Made by a program: the position numbers and the translations under genes. Shown here one piece after another: positions 7,828 through 16,409 of a stretch of DNA of 64,000 nucleotides (positions within the stretch are counted from its first letter, which is position 1; the number at the start of each line of letters is the position of its first letter). Source of the stretch: Patescibacteria group bacterium (GTDB lineage: Bacteria; Patescibacteriota; Microgenomatia; UBA1406; GWC2-37-13); assembly GCA_026004415.1 (NCBI GenBank), contig BPJC01000004.1:1-64000 (forward strand). Reading direction: 5' to 3'. A model generated the notes under the pieces. The model had not been told where the DNA came from and made no database searches. It was given only the letters and a program-made list of their open reading frames with translations.

Positions 7828-8484
7828 TTATTGATTTATAATCCACAGAGTAAAAGGTACATCTTGTGATACGGGTATACTAAAGTCTATTATTATATTT
7901 CCTTCGTGGTAATCCGGTAATAAATTTTCTCTAGAAAAGTAAATGTCGGATAGTTTTGTTATTTTGTTCTTTACTTCTTTAAAAAGGTAATTTATTAATT
8001 TTATATATTGTTGATAGGAAGGCATTTCTCTAACTTCTTCAACAGTTAAACCATCATTAGTTTTTTGCATTATTAAATACTCGCAAGGTAATTGTCTACA
8101 AGAGATCAATCCATAATGCTCAGGTGCTCTAACTAAAGGGTAAAGAGCTTCTCTACATAAGTAGTATAATTTGTCCATGCTGTTGAGAATTGACCATGCG
8201 GAGTTACCTGGTAAGGCTTCTTTGATTACTATAGAAGTTCCACTTAAATCATATACATCACTATTTCCTCCGCTTCTGAAATAGTGTATTACATTGTATC
8301 TATTTGTTCTGATATCTTCTCTATATTCATGAAGTTGACAAAGAAGTTCTGATTTCATTCTTAACAATTTTTGTCCACTTGAAGTTACTACTACTTCTAA
8401 AGAAAGATGAAATATTTTCCATTTACTTTTGTCAAAGCTTTCTATATATCCAATTGTAGGGAAAATATTTCTCTCCATATTCAT
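7828..8484 (-). CDS. Short protein-kinase-fold-like protein
   Basis: In this 218-residue protein a Gly-rich loop plus Lys pattern (SGGNSDVYDLSGTSIVIKEA, about residues 70-90) resembles a kinase N-lobe. LLPDYHEGNIIIDF (about 188-201) resembles the D-x-H-x-G-N catalytic loop of ABC1/RIO/aminoglycoside-kinase families. It ends at TLWIINQ, where a metal-binding Asp would be expected (IID), so the second metal ligand is Asn or lost and the C-terminal helices are missing. It may be a compact atypical kinase, a pseudokinase or a truncated gene. Two in-frame ATGs (8484, 8478) are possible starts. It is flanked on both sides by remnants on the opposite strand. Confidence 0.5.
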   Translation of the reverse strand: MNMERNIFPTIGYIESFDKSKWKIFHLSLEVVVTSSGQKLLRMKSELLCQLHEYREDIRTNRYNVIHYFRSGGNSDVYDLSGTSIVIKEALPGNSAWSILNSMDKLYYLCREALYPLVRAPEHYGLISCRQLPCEYLIMQKTNDGLTVEEVREMPSYQQYIKLINYLFKEVKNKITKLSDIYFSRENLLPDYHEGNIIIDFSIPVSQDVPFTLWIINQ

Positions 8485-8544
8485 TACAATAAACTAACCC
8501 ATAGTATGTTTTACAGTATGTGGTTTTTTCAATCTTAACTTTTA

Positions 8545-8715
8545 AGATTCAGAAATAATCTTCAGGCTGTTAGAACCGAGATAACTCCAGAAACAATAAA
8601 ATGTGCTAAATTATCTTCTTGATTAGGTCTTGTTTTGTTGATTTTATCTTTATTAATGTTTTTTCTAAAATTCAGTTCTATGCTAATTTTTTTAGGTGGT
8701 AAGAAGAAGATTTAA
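8545..8715 (+). pseudogene. Gene remnant: C-terminal membrane anchor
   Basis: A plus-strand frame reads FRNNLQAVRTEITPETIKCA, then KLSS, a TGA where Trp would fit, then LGLVLLILSLLMFFLKFSSM and a Lys-rich end (LGGKKKI) with TAA at 8713-8715, overlapping uvrB's 3' end. A hydrophobic helix with a basic tail is typical of a C-terminal membrane anchor. It might be the tail of the decayed secreted gene at 7320-7779, now separated by the kinase-like gene, but this is speculative. Confidence 0.35.
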
Positions 8716-10790
8716 TTTTTTTCCAGTTCTCTTATTTTATCCCTGTACATTATTGCAAGTTCAAAGTTCATATTCTCTGCATAGTCTTTCATTAATTTTC
8801 TTAGTTTTTTTATAATCTTTTTTTTGTCTATTCCTGTAAGATTCTCTGGCTTAATTGAGTCAAGATATTCCTGATCAGTGTTGTAATCTGATCTTGTTTC
8901 ATTTAAGAACATTTTGTCTTCAGCCTTGATAATGTCTTCTCTGATTGGTTTGATTATGCTTTTGGGCGTTATGTTGTGTTCTTTGTTGTATTTTATCTGC
9001 GCTTGTCGTCTGCGATCAATCTCTGCTTTTGCTTCTTCTATTGATTTTGTGATCTCATCAGCGTAAAGAATTACCTTGCCTTTGATGTTGCGAGCTGCTC
9101 TGCCCATTGTTTGGATCAGTGAGGTTTTTGATCTTAAGAAGCCTTCTTTATCAGCGTCAAGTATTGCAACCAGTGTTACTTCTGGAAGGTCTAGACCTTC
9201 TCTTAAAAGATTTATGCCAACTAGGACATCAAACTTGCCTTTTCTAAGATTAGTTAAAATATCTGATCGCTCAAGTGTATGTATATCAGAGTGTAGGTAA
9301 TAGGATTTTATGCCTAATTCATTTAAATAACTATGAAGATCTTCCGCCATTTTTTTGGTTAAAGTTGTAATTAAAACTTTTTCTTTATTTTTAGATCTTA
9401 GTTTTATTTCTTTTACAACATCTTCTATTTCTGATTCAGCTGGTCTTATCTCAATTTCAGGATCAACGATTCCTGTAGGTCTGATTAGTTGTTCTACAAC
9501 CCCAGTATGTTGAATCATTCTAAGTTTTTCTTTAATATTTTTGTTTTTCAAATAAATAATTTCAGATCTCGCTTGGTTTATTTCCCATTCATCTGGAGTT
9601 GCTGAAACATATATAAAATGAGAGACTTTAGGATAAAACTCATCAAATTTCAATGGTCTGTTATCATAGGCTGATTTTAGTCTAAAACCAAAATCAATTA
9701 AGTTCTTTTTTCTTGATCTGTCTCCTTCATACATTCCTCTGATTTGCGGTATTGTTATATGAGATTCATCTACAATTAAGATCCAGTTGTTTCCATACCT
9801 ATAGTTGTAAAAGTCAAGTAAGCTGTAAGGAGGGTCTCCAGGTTTTCTGCCATCAAAATATCTTGAATAATTTTCAATGCCATTGACATAACCTATTTCT
9901 TTAATCATTTCAAGGTCATAGTTTACTCTTTGTATTAGTCGTTTAGCTTCAAGCTCTTTTCCTTGTTTTTTTAACTCTTCTGATTCTTTGGTTAAGTCTT
10001 GTCTAATCTCTTGTTCAACTTGATTAAATTTTTTTGGATCAGAAACATATTGTTTAGCTGGGTAGATTGTTATTTGATCTGTTTTTTTTAATACTTTGCC
10101 TGTTAGTGGATCAAATAATGATATACTGCAGACTTTATTATTAAGATCTCTTTCAACTTTAACTCCAAAATCTTCATACGCTGGATATATATCTATGTTA
10201 TTGCCTCTGATTCTAAAGGTTCCTCTTTTAAACTCAAACTCTGACCTTATATAAAAAATCTTGACTAAATGTTCTGCAATTTCAAAGATATCTGTTGAAT
10301 CACCAGTTTTAATGTTGTATATAAACCTATTGTACTCAGAGGGTGATCCTATGTTATAAATACAGGAGACAGATGCTACAGTTATGACATCATCTCTTGA
10401 AAGAATATTGGCTGTTGTTTGTAAACGAAGTTTGTCGATCAGTTCATTTATTTGAGTTTCTTTTGCAATATAAAGATCTTTTTGAGGTACATAAGCTTCA
10501 GGTTGATAGTAATCATAGTAAGACACAAAATAAGAAACAGCGTTATTTGGAAAAAACTCTCTCATCTCTTGATACAGTTGGGCAGATAAGGTTTTGTTGT
10601 GAGATATGATTAAGGCTGGCATTTGTAATTTAGCAATGACATTTGCCATTGTAAAGGTTTTTCCGGATCCTGTTACTCCTAGCAAGACTTGATTCTTAAG
10701 TCCAAGCTGTATTCCTTGTGTAAGTTTTTCTATAGCTTTGGGTTGGTCTCCTGTAGGAGAGAAGTTTGATTTTAACTTAAACATAAACAT
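8712..10790 (-). CDS. uvrB: Excinuclease ABC subunit B
   Basis: UvrB is the helicase-like damage-verification subunit of nucleotide excision repair. Walker A GVTGSGKTFTMA is near residue 40, the beta-hairpin region contains YYDYYQPEAYVPQKD, DEAD-type motif II reads VDESH, motif VI reads QTMGRAARN, and a C-terminal UVR domain (MKDYAENMNFELAIMYRDKI) ends the protein. Length 692 is normal. Two ATGs are available (10790 and 10784). TACAAT lies 3 nt before the first and 9 nt before the second, so the second (MFKLKSNFSPTGDQPKAI) may be the real start. The neighbouring island separates it from uvrA. Confidence 0.97.
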   Translation of the reverse strand: MFMFKLKSNFSPTGDQPKAIEKLTQGIQLGLKNQVLLGVTGSGKTFTMANVIAKLQMPALIISHNKTLSAQLYQEMREFFPNNAVSYFVSYYDYYQPEAYVPQKDLYIAKETQINELIDKLRLQTTANILSRDDVITVASVSCIYNIGSPSEYNRFIYNIKTGDSTDIFEIAEHLVKIFYIRSEFEFKRGTFRIRGNNIDIYPAYEDFGVKVERDLNNKVCSISLFDPLTGKVLKKTDQITIYPAKQYVSDPKKFNQVEQEIRQDLTKESEELKKQGKELEAKRLIQRVNYDLEMIKEIGYVNGIENYSRYFDGRKPGDPPYSLLDFYNYRYGNNWILIVDESHITIPQIRGMYEGDRSRKKNLIDFGFRLKSAYDNRPLKFDEFYPKVSHFIYVSATPDEWEINQARSEIIYLKNKNIKEKLRMIQHTGVVEQLIRPTGIVDPEIEIRPAESEIEDVVKEIKLRSKNKEKVLITTLTKKMAEDLHSYLNELGIKSYYLHSDIHTLERSDILTNLRKGKFDVLVGINLLREGLDLPEVTLVAILDADKEGFLRSKTSLIQTMGRAARNIKGKVILYADEITKSIEEAKAEIDRRRQAQIKYNKEHNITPKSIIKPIREDIIKAEDKMFLNETRSDYNTDQEYLDSIKPENLTGIDKKKIIKKLRKLMKDYAENMNFELAIMYRDKIRELEKN

Positions 10791-10845
10791 ACAATTGTAT
10801 CAAAAAATATTTAGACTTTCACGATGTAGTATGCAGAGAACTTAA

Positions 10846-12441
10846 TCAATTGCTGTTTTTGTTATTTATGTCTATAATTCTATGGGTAAATGCGCCTAAA
10901 ATATTTAGGTTTTCTTTTTTTAATTCTTGGTCTATGTCTTCAAAACTTAGGTTTTGGGAAACAATTTTGCCATTTTTAATTAAGGTATAGTATTTATTGT
11001 TTGTGTTTTTATAATAGATTAAATATGATGTGTTTTCTGAATTGGTTTGGTAAATAATGCCTGATTGAATAGCAGATTTAGCTTGTTCTGGATTTATCCC
11101 ATATAGACTGCTAGGATATTTCTTATTTTCAAGATAATAATTATTGATTGACGCCACTATCTGATTTGTAAGTTGTTCTTTTGTTTGGTAGTTGTTTATT
11201 TTGTTTTGTGTATAGTTTTTCGGTGAGTAATAATTATTTTGGTATGATTGTAAAAAATCTAACTGAATTTCTTGTAAAATAGTTTCTAATGATGTTGCTT
11301 GCGGAGGTTCTATATTTTTCTCAACATTGAAATTATCAAAGGTTGAAGCAATTGCTAGGTCAACTTTTGTTGTATCTTGATTTAAAAAGTTATTAATCTC
11401 TGGAATTTCTTTAAGTAGATATTCTTTATTTAAGTTTAAGTTTATTATTGTGGAAACTTTTGTTACATAATAATCTTTATTGGCTTCAATTGTAATCGTT
11501 AGTTTGTTAAACAAACTTTCTAGTTCTTCAAGCTGTTTTTTTTCATTTTCTGTAAGGAGTATACCGTCTTCATAAAGACTCTGTTTGATAAGATTAATAA
11601 TGTCTTTGCCTGTAAACTCAGCAGTAAAAATATAGTTGTTATCACCTTCAGTAAATTTAATATTTTTGTATTTATCGTTAATCAATATTTCTAAATTATC
11701 TTTGTATAAAAGTGAGAATGTTTCTTTAGAACCTTGCTTTTCTAGTTCTTTGCTGGCTTGCGACTCAAGAGTTTTAGGTGTTATAGCAATCCAACGGTTT
11801 CTTATTTTGTTGTATAAAACTTGAAATATTTTTGCATCTATCTGTTCTGAAGAATTTGAGAAGGTATTTAAGGTTTGTAATATTTTATCAATTGGTAGAT
11901 ATGTTAATTTAAAATAAAGTTCAGATCCTATAATCACATATTCTCCTTCTGCTACAAAATTGTTGGCAATGATTCTTAAGTTTAGTTTCAGCTTTCCTTG
12001 ACCATAAATTGTGTCATTTTTAAAACTGAAATAGTTTTGTGAATCAAACTCAGCTCCTAGGCTTCCTAATTGTGAGATGTTGGACAGATTAACTGAACTT
12101 GAGATGTTTGTGTCAAAGCTGGTTACTGTTTCTGCTTTGCTAATTATTGATAAAACAACCATTTCTTTGGTTTTGGGTGTAAAAGGAAGTTTTGCAAGAT
12201 AAACTTTTATAGCAGATTTTTGAGCATTGTTTAAAAAGGGTAAATTAATATCTGTATATCCTGCAGTCACAATTGTTCCGGAAAACAATATTATTCCTAA
12301 AGCTATTATTAAAACTATAGAAATTATGAGTTTTTTAAAAATTTTTGGCTTTGGAGGCATTTTTGTCTCTAATGTTTGCTGGAAATTTGTATAAGAATGA
12401 TCTTGAGAGTTGATTTTTAAGGCTGTAAAATTTTGTTCCAT
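10846..12441 (-). CDS. Anchored extracytoplasmic protein, unknown family
   Basis: This 531-residue protein has an N-terminal cytoplasmic tail of about 35 residues, one transmembrane helix at about 37-62 (LIISIVLIIALGIILFSGTI), and a large Asn/Lys/Thr-rich extracytoplasmic part with alternating strands. The C-terminal region (KKYPSSLYGINPEQ, YLIYYKNTNNKYYTLIKNG) looks like a pseudopilin-style or small-molecule-binding beta domain, but I recognise no family. The next gene upstream encodes a protein with the same layout (N-terminal helix and a C-terminal strand pair of the form YPxxLY, ...YTL), so the two are probably distant paralogues. TATAAT is 6 nt before the ATG. Confidence 0.7.
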   Translation of the reverse strand: MEQNFTALKINSQDHSYTNFQQTLETKMPPKPKIFKKLIISIVLIIALGIILFSGTIVTAGYTDINLPFLNNAQKSAIKVYLAKLPFTPKTKEMVVLSIISKAETVTSFDTNISSSVNLSNISQLGSLGAEFDSQNYFSFKNDTIYGQGKLKLNLRIIANNFVAEGEYVIIGSELYFKLTYLPIDKILQTLNTFSNSSEQIDAKIFQVLYNKIRNRWIAITPKTLESQASKELEKQGSKETFSLLYKDNLEILINDKYKNIKFTEGDNNYIFTAEFTGKDIINLIKQSLYEDGILLTENEKKQLEELESLFNKLTITIEANKDYYVTKVSTIINLNLNKEYLLKEIPEINNFLNQDTTKVDLAIASTFDNFNVEKNIEPPQATSLETILQEIQLDFLQSYQNNYYSPKNYTQNKINNYQTKEQLTNQIVASINNYYLENKKYPSSLYGINPEQAKSAIQSGIIYQTNSENTSYLIYYKNTNNKYYTLIKNGKIVSQNLSFEDIDQELKKENLNILGAFTHRIIDINNKNSN

Positions 12442-12447
12442 TTTTTA

Positions 12448-12453
12448 ATTATA
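12448..12453 (-). promoter_or_regulatory. Candidate -10 box of the 531-residue gene
   Basis: TATAAT ends 6 nt before the ATG at 12441, so the predicted transcript starts at or next to the start codon. Confidence 0.5.
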
Positions 12454-12484
12454 TAAATCAATCTTTTTGTATTGCAAACCCAAT

Positions 12485-13714
12485 TTAATAGATTGATTTA
12501 TTGATAATTTCGTAAATAAACCTATCTTTATCATTAAACTTAAATTTATCTAATAAAGGTTTGATCTCCTTTCTGCTTATTGTCTTATTATCAAAATTTT
12601 TATCGTTTGATAAAGTATAAAGTTGATCGTTTTCTTCGATAAAAGCAAGGTATGTTGCTTCTTTGTTATTTGAAAAAAAGGCAGTTACAGGAAACTGGTT
12701 TTCTGTTATTAGTTTGAATTCATATAAATTATTAGGATAAGCTAAATTTAGCAAGTATTCTTTGTCTAAACTTTGTTTAATATTGTAAAACTCTGAAGTT
12801 GAAGGATTTTGATCAATTTTTTCATCTGTGTTTGCCTGTTTGTTTTGGGTAGTTATTTGGTTGAGACTTAAAGCATTTCCAATGTTCAATTTAGCAAAAG
12901 GATCGTCGTTGTTATTTGATATATTTATTTTTATCGTTACTTTATCTGTTGCTTCTGAATTAAAATAGGTTATAGCTGAGATTTCCAAGAGTTTGTTTTT
13001 GTTGTTAAAACTTATTTTAAACAGTATGTTTTTAACATCATTGTTTATATAATCAAAAAAAAGACTTATCTTTCTTAGATCACTGTGCTTTAATTCTGTT
13101 ACAACTGTTTGTTGATCGCCATTTGCTTGATACTGACCTGCTTTGGAAATTTTTGCTAATAAATCTATAAAGGTTTTTTTAAAGTCTGTGCTTTCTATAG
13201 CGATGTTAGTTTTTAGCCATTTGTTGTATAGATTTGGTTGGTTTATAAGCAAGTTGTAAAATGACATTAGGTTGAGTTTGTCCAGATTGGATTGTAAAAA
13301 GTCTAATTTATTTATCTTAAGATAGAGATTTGAGTTCAGGTATAGTTCAAGGTTTATTGCCTCTGTCGTGTTGAGATGATTTAACTGTATCTGGTTGTTA
13401 GAGTAAAGTTTTGTATTGTTTAAATACATTATGGTGTTGGATTTAATCAATGTTGGCTCAGTTAGATAATTGTTAATATTACTATGAAACACTTCAGTAG
13501 TAAGTTCTGTTTTTAAAATTTCTTGGGAGTTTAGAAATGTTGCAATTTGTTTTATAAAATTATCTTCAGACTTATCAGAGTTAAGTCTGATTATATAAGA
13601 ATACGCTATAAATATTGATAGAACAATAAAGGTAAATATAAACAGCCAAAATATTTTTTTATTTGGCTGTTTATATTTTTTGAGATCTAAAGGCGTATAA
13701 TTGTTTTGTCTCAT
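12485..13714 (-). CDS. Anchored extracytoplasmic protein, paralogue-like
   Basis: This 409-residue protein starts MRQNNYTPLDLKKYKQPNKK, has a transmembrane helix at about 24-43 (IFWLFIFTFIVLSIFIAYSY), then an Asn/Lys/Leu-rich extracytoplasmic domain with a repeated strand-helix pattern. Near the C-terminus LAYPNNLYEFKLITENQFPV and NDQLYTLSND parallel the end of the 531-residue neighbour. No catalytic motif is visible. TATAAT lies 6 nt before the ATG, so it has its own promoter, and 43 nt separate it from the next gene. The role is unknown; an envelope or cell-surface function is inferred from topology only. Confidence 0.7.
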   Translation of the reverse strand: MRQNNYTPLDLKKYKQPNKKIFWLFIFTFIVLSIFIAYSYIIRLNSDKSEDNFIKQIATFLNSQEILKTELTTEVFHSNINNYLTEPTLIKSNTIMYLNNTKLYSNNQIQLNHLNTTEAINLELYLNSNLYLKINKLDFLQSNLDKLNLMSFYNLLINQPNLYNKWLKTNIAIESTDFKKTFIDLLAKISKAGQYQANGDQQTVVTELKHSDLRKISLFFDYINNDVKNILFKISFNNKNKLLEISAITYFNSEATDKVTIKINISNNNDDPFAKLNIGNALSLNQITTQNKQANTDEKIDQNPSTSEFYNIKQSLDKEYLLNLAYPNNLYEFKLITENQFPVTAFFSNNKEATYLAFIEENDQLYTLSNDKNFDNKTISRKEIKPLLDKFKFNDKDRFIYEIINKSIY

Positions 13715-13720
13715 AATTTG

Positions 13721-13726
13721 ATTATA
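13721..13726 (-). promoter_or_regulatory. Candidate -10 box of the 409-residue gene
   Basis: TATAAT ends 6 nt before the ATG at 13714. Confidence 0.5.
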
Positions 13727-13794
13727 ATAAAGTTTTGGTAAACACTGCCATCTAATTAGTTGAAAAATTGTTGTTTAAAGAGTAAATTTAATCT

Positions 13795-14310
13795 ATGTCA
13801 ATTGATTCAATTATAGCTATAGATCATTTATACACTGGTAGCATTCGCAGTCTTTTTGGTAATAGCAGTTTTTTTTATGTTTTATTTGCAATATTTACCA
13901 ATCCATACTTTATTTTGCTTTTTTTTTATATTACTGCTCTTTTTTTGTTTAGTAGCCAAAATATAATTAAAAAGATTATCTTTTTTTTCTTGATTGGAGG
14001 TTGTGTTTTTTTTGTCTCAGATTATTTGTTAAAGTATATTTTTAAAATATCAAGGCCAGATTTGAATCAGTTTTGCCCCAGCAATTACAGTTTTCCCTCT
14101 TCGCATTCTGTTATCGCTTTTACCTATGCTGTTTTTTTAAGTTTTATAAACAGACATTTTACTTTACTTTTGTTATTTATTGCAGGTTTAATAGGTACAT
14201 CAAGAATATATCTTGGTTGTCATTATTTAAGTGATGTTGTGGTTGGCGGTGTAATAGGCTCATTATTTGGCTATTTGTTTTTTCTAATGTTCAAAAAATA
14301 TATAGCATAA
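13795..14310 (+). CDS. PAP2-family membrane phosphatase
   Basis: This 171-residue integral membrane protein has about five helices. The acid-phosphatase signature is complete: KYIFKISRP (motif 1), FPSSHSVIAF (motif 2) and GTSRIYLGCHYLSDV (motif 3, with catalytic His). The family dephosphorylates lipid pyrophosphates or phosphatidic acid. In a bacterium with an active murein pathway an undecaprenyl-pyrophosphate phosphatase role is plausible but unproven. It is divergent from the 409-residue gene and convergent with dnaB (10 nt between stops). Confidence 0.88.
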   Translation: MSIDSIIAIDHLYTGSIRSLFGNSSFFYVLFAIFTNPYFILLFFYITALFLFSSQNIIKKIIFFFLIGGCVFFVSDYLLKYIFKISRPDLNQFCPSNYSFPSSHSVIAFTYAVFLSFINRHFTLLLLFIAGLIGTSRIYLGCHYLSDVVVGGVIGSLFGYLFFLMFKKYIA

Positions 14311-14320
14311 AATCTTTAGT

Positions 14321-15673
14321 TTACAGTGGTATATCTTCAGTTTGAACCTCATCTGTAATACCGTAAAACTTTACTCTATCTGCTTTAAACATTAAATCAA
14401 TTTCTCCAATAGGTCCATTTCTGTGTTTGGCAATAGAAAGTTTTACCTTTCTTTTGTTTTGTTCTATAAGATCATCTGAGTCATCTTCGTTATATAAAAA
14501 CATAACTACATCTGCATCTTGTTCTATAGATCCGCTTTCTCTTAAGTCAGACAATTGAGGTTTTTTATTGCCTCTTTGTTCTACAGCTCTTGATAATTGT
14601 GATAATGCCAAAACAGGAATCTGAAGTTCTCTGGCAAGGTTTTTCAGTCCTTGAGAGATAAAAGAAACTTCTTGTACTCTGCTATCAAATCTTCTGCCAG
14701 CATCAGCCAACTGTAAATAATCAACCACAATTAGATCTAACCCTTTTTCAAACATAAGTTTTCTGGCTTTGGTTCGCATCTCAATTATTGAGATGCCTGG
14801 CGTGTCATCTATGTAAATTTTTAAATCGCTTAGTTCTCCCATAGCAGTAACTATTTTTGTGTATTCTTCATCTGAACTTTTTCCTGTTTTTATTTTCCAA
14901 GAATCAACATCAGCATGACTAGCTAATAATCTGTCTACTAACTCTTCTTTACTCATTTCCAGTGAAAAAAAACCGATTGATTTTTTTTGTTTTAAAGCGG
15001 CGTTTAACGCAATATTTAATGCAAAACTAGTTTTTCCTAGACCTGGCCTTGCGGCTAAAATTATTAGATTAGCTTTTTGCATGCCTCCTAGTTTTTTATC
15101 TAAATCTTTAAATCCTGTTTGTACTCCTCGGTATTCATCTCCTGATTTAAGAAACTTTTCAAGTCTTTCGAAATTTTCAGACAAGATGTCTTTTATTGGT
15201 AGAAAATCTCTGTGAACATTCTGTTGTGCAAGTGAAAAAATCTCAGTCTCTGCGATGTCTAATAAGTTTTTTACATCGTCTTCTTCTTCAAAGGCCTTTT
15301 GTACAAGTCTTGAAGAAATAGAGATTATTTTTCTGCGAACATATTTCTCAATTACTATCTGCGCATAATGTTCTACATAAGCAGAGGTAGGCACCTCATC
15401 TATCAACTGGCTTAAATACTTGGTTCCACCTATATTTGTAAGTTCTTTGGTTTTTTTTAGCTCATTTTTCAAGGTTATTATGTCAATAGGCTTTTGTTTC
15501 TCAAATAAGGTTAGCATTGCCTCAAATATTTTTTGATGTTCTGGTTGGTAAAAAAACTCTGATCTTAAAAGAGATGAGATTAAATTTATTGCTGTTGGAT
15601 CTATAAGCACTGATCCTAATACAGATTTTTCAGCTTGTAGATCATAAGGTGGAGTTTTTAAAGGATCATTCAT
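14321..15673 (-). CDS. dnaB: Replicative DNA helicase DnaB
   Basis: DnaB is the hexameric fork helicase. The N-terminal domain starts PPYDLQAEKSVLGSVLIDP, and a linker helix precedes the RecA-like ATPase with Walker A AARPGLGKTSFALNIAL (about residue 205), Walker B LDLIVVDYLQL and the LRESGSIEQDADVVMFLY motif. At 450 residues it is full length and no intein is present. Its start overlaps the 3' end of the MBL hydrolase gene by 8 nt, so the two are co-transcribed. Confidence 0.97.
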   Translation of the reverse strand: MNDPLKTPPYDLQAEKSVLGSVLIDPTAINLISSLLRSEFFYQPEHQKIFEAMLTLFEKQKPIDIITLKNELKKTKELTNIGGTKYLSQLIDEVPTSAYVEHYAQIVIEKYVRRKIISISSRLVQKAFEEEDDVKNLLDIAETEIFSLAQQNVHRDFLPIKDILSENFERLEKFLKSGDEYRGVQTGFKDLDKKLGGMQKANLIILAARPGLGKTSFALNIALNAALKQKKSIGFFSLEMSKEELVDRLLASHADVDSWKIKTGKSSDEEYTKIVTAMGELSDLKIYIDDTPGISIIEMRTKARKLMFEKGLDLIVVDYLQLADAGRRFDSRVQEVSFISQGLKNLARELQIPVLALSQLSRAVEQRGNKKPQLSDLRESGSIEQDADVVMFLYNEDDSDDLIEQNKRKVKLSIAKHRNGPIGEIDLMFKADRVKFYGITDEVQTEDIPL

Positions 15674-16328
15674 AGATCGGTTTTAAAACAACAACTTTTT
15701 TCTCATCATCATCTGTGAAATCATTGTCTGTGAGTTTGTTGAGATGATCTACTGTCTCTGGATTTAGACCAAACTCAGTTAGGAATTCATTTAAAGTTTT
15801 TAGATTAGCAAAGACTTTATCATTATGTTTATCGGTTTTGTAGTGCATTGGTACAACAACTTTGGGCTCGATCTGGTTGATTACTTTAATTGCCTCTTGA
15901 GGTCCTATGGTGTAAAAACCTCCTACTGGCACTAAAGCTATATCAATATTGCCAATTTCGTCAATTAACTCATCGTTTAAAATATGGCCAAGATCACCAC
16001 AATGTAGTATTGTTTTGTTGTCTATTAGAAATCTAAAAATAGTATTTTTTCCCCTCTCTAATCCATTGTTGTTGTCGTGAAAAGTTGGGTATCCAGTAAT
16101 AGAGACTGTATTAATCTCATATTCTCCGGGAAGACCAATAACTAACTCAGCTGAGTTTTCTTTTTCTGTATAACAATGGTCTTGATGATTATGAGATGTT
16201 GTTATTAAATTAGCTCCTTGTTTTTTGTATGGCAAACCGACCATTTTAGGATCAAATGGATCTGTGACAATTTTGATGTTTTTGTTTTTTATTAAAAAAG
16301 AAGAATGTCCTAAATACCTTATTTCCAT
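15666..16328 (-). CDS. Metallo-beta-lactamase-fold hydrolase (UPF0173/UlaG-like)
   Basis: This 220-residue protein starts MEIRYLGHSSFLIKNKN and has the metal-binding TTSHNHQDHCY motif (about residues 44-54), a later LHCGDLGH and a C-terminal VVPMHYKT. This is the UPF0173/UlaG-type metal-dependent hydrolase layout. The substrate is unknown. It overlaps dnaB, which lies downstream. A GATAAT box lies 9 nt before the ATG. Confidence 0.85.
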   Translation of the reverse strand: MEIRYLGHSSFLIKNKNIKIVTDPFDPKMVGLPYKKQGANLITTSHNHQDHCYTEKENSAELVIGLPGEYEINTVSITGYPTFHDNNNGLERGKNTIFRFLIDNKTILHCGDLGHILNDELIDEIGNIDIALVPVGGFYTIGPQEAIKVINQIEPKVVVPMHYKTDKHNDKVFANLKTLNEFLTEFGLNPETVDHLNKLTDNDFTDDDEKKVVVLKPIYE

Positions 16329-16370
16329 ATATTAAAGATTATCAAAAATTTTATAAAATACAAACCTTGA

Positions 16371-16409
16371 AATCACACAGCCCTGCCAGACTGCAGGGCG
16401 TGTGTGATT
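16371..16409 (-). terminator. Hairpin at the end of hsp20
   Basis: AATCACACA-GCCCTGC pairs with GCAGGGC-G-TGTGTGATT: a 16-bp stem with one bulged base and a 6-nt loop (CAGACT), overlapping the hsp20 stop codon. It is the most GC-rich hairpin noticed in the window. The downstream minus-strand sequence is T-rich but not a clean U-tract, so it may terminate weakly or protect the mRNA 3' end. Confidence 0.6.

Noticed and set aside
7684-8623. UGA recoded as Trp or Gly
   Set aside because: TGA appears where Trp would fit in two remnants, but intact genes such as gatB, pth, atpC's upstream partner and ftsW end in TGA, often overlapping the next start. The remnants also contain TAA stops.
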